Below, one piece after another: positions 63,623 through 64,000 of a stretch of 64,000 nucleotides of DNA (positions are counted from its first letter, which is position 1; each line of letters starts with the position of its first letter). The position numbers and the translations under genes are program-made. This DNA is from Lunatimonas sp. (GTDB lineage Bacteria > Bacteroidota > Bacteroidia > Cytophagales > Cyclobacteriaceae), in assembly GCF_020832325.1 (NCBI RefSeq), contig NZ_JAFIEU010000043.1:62001-126000 (forward strand). Reading direction: 5' to 3'. Below the pieces are notes generated by a model. That model saw only the letters and a program-made list of their open reading frames with translations. It did not search any database and was not told where the DNA came from.

Positions 63623-64000
63623 ATGATGATGATCAGTGATTCGGAAATTCTAAGTGTAAAGCAGCGGTTTGGAATAATCGGTAATAGCCCGCTGCTTAAC
63701 CACGCTATACAAGTAGCCATGCAGGCCTCTCCTACTGACATGACCGTGTTAATCACCGGAGAGAGTGGTAGTGGGAAGGAGTCCTTTTCAAAGATTATCC
63801 ACTCGCTCAGCACCCGAAAACATGGAAAGTTTATCGCCATCAATTGTGGTGCGATACCAGAAGGAACAATTGATTCCGAACTGTTCGGGCACGAGAAAGG
63901 GTCCTTTACAGGCGCCTACGAAGCTCGAAAAGGGTATTTTGAGGTAACAGACGGCGGGTCAATTTTCTTGGATGAAATCGGTGAAATGCCTTTGGGAACT
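63623..64000 (+). CDS. Sigma-54-dependent AAA+ transcriptional activator (3' end outside window)
   Basis: The first 126 codons of an enhancer-binding protein that opens sigma-54 promoters. There is no receiver domain: the AAA+ domain begins almost at once. Walker A is GESGSGKE (near residue 48), the sigma-54-contacting loop is HEKGSFTGA (GAFTGA with Ser for Ala), and Walker B is GGSIFLDEIGE. It lies 13 bases after miaB. ATG codons at 63623, 63626 and 63629 are all possible starts. The C-terminal DNA-binding domain is beyond the window, so its target is unknown. Confidence 0.92.
   Translation, partial: MMMISDSEILSVKQRFGIIGNSPLLNHAIQVAMQASPTDMTVLITGESGSGKESFSKIIHSLSTRKHGKFIAINCGAIPEGTIDSELFGHEKGSFTGAYEARKGYFEVTDGGSIFLDEIGEMPLGT

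Noticed and set aside
1-64000. Search for CRISPR arrays, prophage, transposases, toxin-antitoxin or defence islands
   Set aside because: No repeat-spacer pattern, integrase, transposase or phage structural gene was seen. All large frames belong to housekeeping or envelope families.

Overview
This is a gene-dense chromosomal segment of a Bacteroidota bacterium, most likely order Cytophagales (Cyclobacteriaceae-like). The evidence is the type IX secretion / gliding genes sprA, porU and porV, a SusC-type outer-membrane receptor, a fused large PurL, and promoters of the Bacteroidota type (-7 element TAnnTTTG). The content is core metabolism plus envelope functions. I see no phage, plasmid, insertion sequence, CRISPR array or recognisable defence island.

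Layout. (1) 1-7.3 kb, + strand: 3' part of sprA, then gcvH, a VanZ-like gene and tonB, closed by a terminator. (2) 7.5-13 kb, - strand: yicC, a large TolB-propeller/outer-membrane-barrel protein and an FAD oxidoreductase. (3) 13-20.1 kb, + strand: a tight five-gene run of a metallo-beta-lactamase-fold hydrolase, pssA, porU, porV and a zinc-site-less M16 homologue. (4) 20.1-25.4 kb: glycosyltransferase, YigZ/IMPACT protein, 3'-5' exonuclease, nhaC and nhaA. (5) 25.6-28.4 kb: an Mpo1-like membrane protein and a Kef-type cation/proton antiporter. (6) 28.5-35.8 kb: a nitrite ammonification module (nrfH, nrfA, an alginate-export-type porin, a CcsBA haem lyase) facing an Rrf2 regulator with three cysteines. 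(7) 36-45.2 kb: fused otsAB, a DUF2911 lipoprotein / penicillin acylase / small membrane protein operon, a membrane-anchored endonuclease/exonuclease/phosphatase-family protein and an M1 aminopeptidase. (8) 45.3-54.2 kb: an OmpR/histidine-kinase pair and a TetR-TolC-MFP-RND efflux operon. (9) 54.7-64 kb: purL, an outer-membrane beta-barrel receptor, tRNA-Gln(UUG), a probable unannotated structured RNA, miaB, and the start of a sigma-54 AAA+ activator cut by the window end.

How the genes work together. SprA is the outer-membrane translocon of type IX secretion, PorV shuttles cargo and PorU removes the C-terminal signal and attaches the cargo to the surface. NrfH carries quinol electrons to NrfA, which reduces nitrite to ammonium. 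The neighbouring CcsBA can attach haem to these cytochromes, and the Rrf2 protein may sense NO or redox state. NhaA, NhaC, the Kef-type antiporter and trehalose synthesis fit a saline or fluctuating-osmolarity habitat.

Non-coding points of interest are a structured segment with its own promoter between tRNA-Gln and miaB, two intergenic repeats with the same ends but different centres, and several REP-like palindromes, one of them inside the miaB coding sequence.
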